Shown here: in pieces, positions 31,078-35,658 of the stretch
How the letters are laid out: the number at the start of each line of letters is the position of its first letter
Numbering within the stretch: the first letter of the stretch is position 1
Source: Ferruginibacter sp.
Lineage (GTDB): Bacteria > Bacteroidota > Bacteroidia > Chitinophagales > Chitinophagaceae
DNA: 35,658 nt
Assembly (NCBI GenBank): GCA_030157685.1
Contig: JAOAUI010000451.1
Span: 1 to 35,658, forward strand
Reading direction: 5' to 3'
Translations under genes and position numbers: made by a program
The notes under the pieces: generated by a model
The model's input: only the letters and a program-made list of their open reading frames with translations
Database searches by the model: none
Told to the model about the DNA's origin: nothing

Positions 31078-32289
31078 ATGAAAAAAGCAACACAAATTTC
31101 CATTGCAGTACTTACGATGTTTTTAATAGCATCATGCGGTAACAGCTCAAAAGACGGAGCGGCAGCTATTAACGATAAAAAAGCTGCCATTGAAAAACTG
31201 AAAGCCGATAAGACCAAAACGGATGAAGAAATTAAAAAACTACAGGCAGAGCTGGAGAAGCTTGACACAAATGCTGCCAATGCAGCTAAAATAAAACTGG
31301 TTGCTGTTACTGCCGTAACCACGGAAGATTTTAAGCATTATATCGATTTGCAGGGTAAGGTTGATGCTGAAAACATTTCTTACATATCGCCCCGTATGGG
31401 CCCTGCGCAGGTAAAGGCTGTGTATGTTTCCCAGGGACAGGCAGTTAAAAAAGGCCAGTTACTGTTAAAGCTTGATGATGCCATTATGCGGCAAAATGTA
31501 ATTGCGGCAACACAGCAATTAGAAGGAATAAAAACACAATTAGGCTTTGCCAAAAACCTATACCAACGACAGCAAAACCTTTGGAAGGAAGGAATTGGTA
31601 CCGAAGTACAGTTGATTACAGCAAAAACAAATGTAACCGGCCTGGAAAATCAATTGTCTGCCGCAGGCGAAAATATAAAAACACTTCAGGAGCAATTAAA
31701 GACTGCAAATGTTTATAGTGATGTAACCGGTATTGCTGATATTGTCGCCATAAGGGTAGGAGAAACTTTTTCTGGAATGAGCGCTACCGGGCCGCAAATA
31801 AAAATTGTAAATACTTCTTCACTGAAAGTAGTTACCAATGTGCCCGAAAATTATTTAACCAGGATGCATAAAGGATCGCAGGTGCAGATATTTATTCCGG
31901 ATGCAAACAAAACAGTTAATTCAACTATTTCGTTAATCAGCCAGTCTATTGATCCGCTGCAAAGAGGTTTTATTGCCGAAGCAAAAATACCTTACGATGC
32001 AGTGTTAAAACCAAGCCAATCAGCCGTGGTAAAAATATTGGATTATGCAGCAGCCAATGCTATTGTAATTCCGGTTAATGTTGTACAGAGCGATGAAACC
32101 GGTAAATATGTTTATGTAGTAAGCAAGAGCAGCAATGGCAAAACACTGGCACACCGTGTAGTAGTAACTATTGGCGAAGTGTATGGCGAAAGGGTTGAGA
32201 TAAAAGCAGGCCTTAAAGCAGGCGATCAGCTGGTTACTGAAGGGTTTCAGAACTTGTACGAAGGGCAGAATATTACCACAACTATGTAA
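31078..32289 (+). CDS. RND efflux periplasmic adaptor (membrane-fusion lipoprotein)
   Basis: The 403-residue protein begins with a lipoprotein signal (LIASC, lipid-modified C20), then a Lys/Glu/Asp-rich coiled coil (about 33-65). The adaptor core follows: AENISYISPRMGPAQVKAVYVSQGQAVKKGQLLLKLD (lipoyl half), an alpha-hairpin (KTQLGFAKNLYQRQQNLWKEGIG and beyond), the second lipoyl half (YSDVTGIADIVAIRVGETFSG), then the beta-barrel and membrane-proximal domains. It connects the RND pump to the TolC-type channel. An extra coiled coil before the lipoyl domain is a small departure from AcrA. Confidence 0.93.
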   Translation: MKKATQISIAVLTMFLIASCGNSSKDGAAAINDKKAAIEKLKADKTKTDEEIKKLQAELEKLDTNAANAAKIKLVAVTAVTTEDFKHYIDLQGKVDAENISYISPRMGPAQVKAVYVSQGQAVKKGQLLLKLDDAIMRQNVIAATQQLEGIKTQLGFAKNLYQRQQNLWKEGIGTEVQLITAKTNVTGLENQLSAAGENIKTLQEQLKTANVYSDVTGIADIVAIRVGETFSGMSATGPQIKIVNTSSLKVVTNVPENYLTRMHKGSQVQIFIPDANKTVNSTISLISQSIDPLQRGFIAEAKIPYDAVLKPSQSAVVKILDYAAANAIVIPVNVVQSDETGKYVYVVSKSSNGKTLAHRVVVTIGEVYGERVEIKAGLKAGDQLVTEGFQNLYEGQNITTTM

Positions 32290-32360
32290 TGGGTTCTTCG
32301 AAAAAATAAACAGAACTAACTTATTTTCTTTTTATAAGAAAGAGCCACTAAACAATTTTT

Positions 32361-35300
32361 ATGAATTTCATTGAAGGAGTAAAAGAAAAATTTAAAGAAT
32401 TTAAACCTACCAGCTGGGCTGTAAACAACCGTACTGCTGTGTACATAATTGCGGTGTTGATATCGGCTTTTGGACTTATCAAATTTACCACCATGCCCAA
32501 GGAGCAGTTTCCGGACATTGTGGTGCCAACCATTTCGATTGTTACTGTATATGCCGGTAATTCGCCCAAGGATATTGAGAACCTGGTAACCAGGCCTATT
32601 GAAAAACAATTGAAAGGCATCAGCGGTGCCAAGGTTAAAAAAATTACCAGTACATCGCAGGCCGATTATAGTTTGATTGTAACGGAGTTTGATACCGATG
32701 TAAAAACAGAAGTAGCCAAACAGAAAGTAAAGGATGCGATTGATAAGGCAAAAACAGATCTGCCAGACGACCTTACCTCTGAACCCGCTGTTGCCGAGTT
32801 TGCATTCAGCGAAATGCCAATCATGTTTGTAAACGTGAGTGGCGATTATGATGGCATAAAACTGAAGCAGTATGCTGATAAACTGCAGGATAAGTTTGAA
32901 GAACTTACCGAGATAACCCGTGCAGAAATAGTTGGTGCGCCGGAAAGGGAGATACAGGTAAATGTAGATCCGTATAAAATGAGCCAGGCCCGTATTAGTT
33001 TTATGGATATAGAAAACGCCATTAGCCGGGAGAACAGGGATATAACTGGCGGTACACTGGAGATAGGCGACATGAGACGCACCATAAAAGTGAAAGGACA
33101 ATTTATCAGCGCATTAAATCTTAATAATATTGTGGTACGCAGCAGTGCACAGGGTGCTACAGTTTACTTAAGAGATATTGCAGAGTTAAAAGATACAATT
33201 AAAGAAAAAGACAGCTACGCCCGTTTGGATGGTAAGAATGTGGTAACACTCAATATCGTAAAACGTGCAGGTGAAAATCTTATCAATGCCGCAGATAAAA
33301 TAAAAGGTATTGTGGAAGAGATGAAAGTGAAGGAAGAGTTACCCAAAGATTTGAAAGTTGTAATCACCGGTGATTTAAGTAAAGCCACCAAAACATCTTT
33401 TAACGAACTGGTAAATACCATCATCATCGGTTTTGTGCTGGTGCTCATCATCCTCATGTTCTTCATGGGTGTTACCAATGCATTTTTTGTGGCATTGAGT
33501 GTGCCTTTGAGTGTGTTTGTGGCATTTATGTTTTTGCCATTGGCAGATGGGATTATAGGAACAACCATTACACTAAATTTTATTGTACTCTTTGCATTGC
33601 TGCTTGGGCTGGGTATTATTGTGGATGATGCGATTGTCGTCATAGAAAATACGCACCGTATTTATAACAACGGCAAGGTCCCGATAGTCCGAAGTGCCAA
33701 GGAAGCCGCCGGAGAGGTTTTTATTCCGGTGCTGGCTGGTACTGCAACTACATTGGCGCCCTTCTTCCCGCTATTATTATGGAAAGGGCTGATAGGCAAG
33801 TTCATGATTTACCTGCCCACAGTGCTTATACTTACTTTGGCAGCATCGTTGATCGTGGCATTTTTCTTTAACCCTGTTTTTGCAGTAAGCTTTATGAAGC
33901 CCGAGGGCAAAGAATTTGAAAAGCCAAAGCGTGCCATCTGGACCAATAAACGGTTTATCATTTTTGCCATAGCCGGTGTTTTATTGCACCTGCCAGGCTT
34001 CCATGGTACCGCCAACTTCTTTTTAATGATGGCCTTGCTGATGATACTGAATGCATACGTTTTAAACGATGCCATACATGCTTTTCAAAAAAGAGTATTG
34101 CCTGCATTGATGAACCGGTACGAAAAATTATTAAAATGGATATTGGTTGGATGGCGGCCTGTATGGGCATTTGCATCGCTATTTGGTTTGTTTGTTATTT
34201 CTTTATTATTGTTGATGGCAAGAGGAAATAAATCAACCTTCTTCCCCAGCGGCGACCCTAATTTTATTTATGTGTATTTAAAATTGCCGGTTGGTACCGA
34301 CATAAAATACACGGATAGTGTTACGCACTTATTGGAAGAACGTGTACAGAAAATTTTAGAGAAAGAATTGCCTACACAACCCGGTGGTATTGTAGAAAGT
34401 ATTATTACCAATGTGGCTGTTAGTGCCAACAATCCAAGAGATAATAACAGAAGTGTGCAGCCTAACCTGGGCCGTATACAGGTATCGTTTGTAGAGTATG
34501 ATAAAAGAGAAGGTAAAAAAACATTGCCTTTTAAAGAAGAGATACGCAGACAAATGACGGGCATACCGGGAGCCAGTATTGAAGTGGCACAGGAAGATGG
34601 CGGACCTCCAACTGATCCTCCGGTGAACATTGAAATACAGGGCGATAATTTTGAAAGCATTGCCAGGGTGGCCAGCGATCTGTCGCACTATATGGATACC
34701 AACCAGATCAATGGTATAGAAAACCTGCAGATGGATGTAGATCTAAACAGTCCGGAAATAAGTATTAATGTAGACAGGGAGAGAGCCATGATGGAGGGAT
34801 TGAGTACAGCGCAGATTGGTATGGAAATACGTACAGCTTTATTTGGTAAAGAAGTAAGTAAATTAAAAGATGGCGAAGATGAATACAAAATTCAGTTACG
34901 TACGACAGACCTGGTGCGCCATAATATTACCGATCTGATGAACATGCGTATTACATTTATGGATATGAATACGATGCGGATAAAAAGTATTCCCATAAGT
35001 GCAGTGGCAAGTATTGATTATACAACGGCAACCGGTGCCATAAAACGTAAAAATGTAAAACGTACCATACAGTTACAAAGTAATGTACTGGACCCTACAA
35101 TGGTAGGAAAAGTAAATGCCGAATTACAATTAAAGCTGGATGATTTTAAAACAAAGAATAAAATTCCAGCTGACGTTACTTTAAAACTAAGCGGACAAAG
35201 TGAGCAGGAAAAAGAAACACAATCATTTTTAGGCTGGGCACTGGCCATTGCCCTGGGAATTATTTTCCTGATATTGGTATTGCAATTCAACAGTATCAGT

Positions 35301-35658
35301 AAACCGTTTATTGTTATTACTGAAATATTCTTTAGCATAATCGGTGTATTCCTGGGTTATGCCTTAACCGGTATGACGATAGCAACGATCATGTTAGGTG
35401 TAGGCATCATTGCATTGGCGGGTATTGTAATTAAGAATGGTATTCTGTTAATAGAATTTACTGATGAATTAAGGGGCAGGGGCATGCGTACCAGGCATGC
35501 AGCTATTGAAGCCGGTAAGATTCGTATCATTCCGGTAATGCTTACTGCTATAGCAACCATACTTGGTTTGTTGCCATTGGCAGTTGGTTTTAATATCGAT
35601 TTCGTTTCCTTCTTCCAGCACCTGAATCCGCATATTTTCTTTGGTGGCGATAGTGTGG
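32361..35658 (+). CDS. RND multidrug/efflux pump (3' end outside window)
   Basis: An ATG at 32361, 71 bp after the adaptor stop, begins MNFIEGVKEKFKEF, and the frame stays open to the last base, giving 1099 complete codons. The product is an AcrB/MexB-type proton-driven pump: first helix VYIIAVLISAFGLIKF, the porter segment FPDIVVPTISIVTVYAGNSPKDIE (landmark), and GLGIIVDDAIVVIENTHRIYNN with the two intramembrane aspartates of the proton relay. The second half repeats the porter and membrane domains. The last few helices and the C-terminus lie beyond the edge. Substrate is unknown; the TetR gene in front suggests control by a compound that is exported. Confidence 0.95.
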   Translation, partial: MNFIEGVKEKFKEFKPTSWAVNNRTAVYIIAVLISAFGLIKFTTMPKEQFPDIVVPTISIVTVYAGNSPKDIENLVTRPIEKQLKGISGAKVKKITSTSQADYSLIVTEFDTDVKTEVAKQKVKDAIDKAKTDLPDDLTSEPAVAEFAFSEMPIMFVNVSGDYDGIKLKQYADKLQDKFEELTEITRAEIVGAPEREIQVNVDPYKMSQARISFMDIENAISRENRDITGGTLEIGDMRRTIKVKGQFISALNLNNIVVRSSAQGATVYLRDIAELKDTIKEKDSYARLDGKNVVTLNIVKRAGENLINAADKIKGIVEEMKVKEELPKDLKVVITGDLSKATKTSFNELVNTIIIGFVLVLIILMFFMGVTNAFFVALSVPLSVFVAFMFLPLADGIIGTTITLNFIVLFALLLGLGIIVDDAIVVIENTHRIYNNGKVPIVRSAKEAAGEVFIPVLAGTATTLAPFFPLLLWKGLIGKFMIYLPTVLILTLAASLIVAFFFNPVFAVSFMKPEGKEFEKPKRAIWTNKRFIIFAIAGVLLHLPGFHGTANFFLMMALLMILNAYVLNDAIHAFQKRVLPALMNRYEKLLKWILVGWRPVWAFASLFGLFVISLLLLMARGNKSTFFPSGDPNFIYVYLKLPVGTDIKYTDSVTHLLEERVQKILEKELPTQPGGIVESIITNVAVSANNPRDNNRSVQPNLGRIQVSFVEYDKREGKKTLPFKEEIRRQMTGIPGASIEVAQEDGGPPTDPPVNIEIQGDNFESIARVASDLSHYMDTNQINGIENLQMDVDLNSPEISINVDRERAMMEGLSTAQIGMEIRTALFGKEVSKLKDGEDEYKIQLRTTDLVRHNITDLMNMRITFMDMNTMRIKSIPISAVASIDYTTATGAIKRKNVKRTIQLQSNVLDPTMVGKVNAELQLKLDDFKTKNKIPADVTLKLSGQSEQEKETQSFLGWALAIALGIIFLILVLQFNSISKPFIVITEIFFSIIGVFLGYALTGMTIATIMLGVGIIALAGIVIKNGILLIEFTDELRGRGMRTRHAAIEAGKIRIIPVMLTAIATILGLLPLAVGFNIDFVSFFQHLNPHIFFGGDSV

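Noticed and set aside
32316-33101. Long open frame on the - strand opposite the RND pump gene
   Set aside because: It lies wholly antisense to a clear pump gene and its product is low-complexity, rich in Phe, Tyr, Cys and His as expected of a reversed coding strand.
1-35658. CRISPR arrays, tRNA/rRNA genes, insertion sequences, prophage or integration sites
   Set aside because: I looked for regular direct repeats, transposase motifs, terminal inverted repeats and RNA gene cores and saw none.

Overview
The window looks like a chromosomal segment of a Bacteroidota bacterium, most likely Chitinophagaceae or a near relative (inference from gene style, not a search). The grounds are AT-rich DNA, many lipoprotein and secretion signals ending in NAQ/SAQ, a type IX secretion C-terminal domain, an SD-poor start context, and promoter boxes of the Bacteroidota form TAnnTTTG.

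Region 1 (about 0.9-12.8 kb, all + strand) is a sulfur-compound oxidation island. Four transcription units can be drawn: a small DUF2892 membrane protein; osmC-sqr-tusE/dsrC-like-dsrE2-like; a DUF202 membrane protein; and a tightly packed run of twelve genes. That run holds two small cysteine-bearing membrane proteins, thioredoxin, a cytoplasmic rhodanese, a rhodanese lipoprotein, a tandem Usp protein, a split YeeE/YedE sulfur transporter pair, a TsdA-type dihaem thiosulfate dehydrogenase, a Tat-exported SoxB-like metallohydrolase, an OprD-type porin and a Crp/Fnr regulator. Each of the four units is preceded by a copy of one 16-bp palindrome, TGTAAC-N4-GTTACA. Its centre lies exactly 33 bp from the centre of a TAnnTTTG-like -7 box every time. 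The regulator is the last gene of the fourth unit, just before a strong terminator. The simplest reading is a self-amplifying sulfide/thiosulfate regulon controlled by this Crp/Fnr protein. SoxXA, SoxYZ, SoxCD, dsrAB and hdr genes are absent from the window.

Region 2 (12.86-17.3 kb, - strand) is a probable operon for the cell surface: a two-TM membrane protein, a small outer-membrane barrel, a beta-helix secreted protein and a T9SS-sorted protein.

Region 3 (17.5-21.6 kb, +) is a two-component system: a CHASE/multi-PAS HisKA_3 histidine kinase and its NarL-type response regulator.

Region 4 (21.6-28.9 kb, -) is mostly housekeeping: long-chain acyl-CoA synthetase, a 2TM-domain protein, a TPR protein, a DUF1015 protein next to serC, a zinc-dependent phospholipase C/nuclease-like secreted enzyme, and a DUF502 membrane protein.

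Region 5 (29.06 kb to the end, +) is a TetR regulator followed by a TolC-RND efflux operon. The RND pump runs off the end of the window, and a kelch-like protein runs off the start. No rRNA, tRNA, CRISPR array or insertion sequence was seen, and no gap without a gene exceeds 300 bases.
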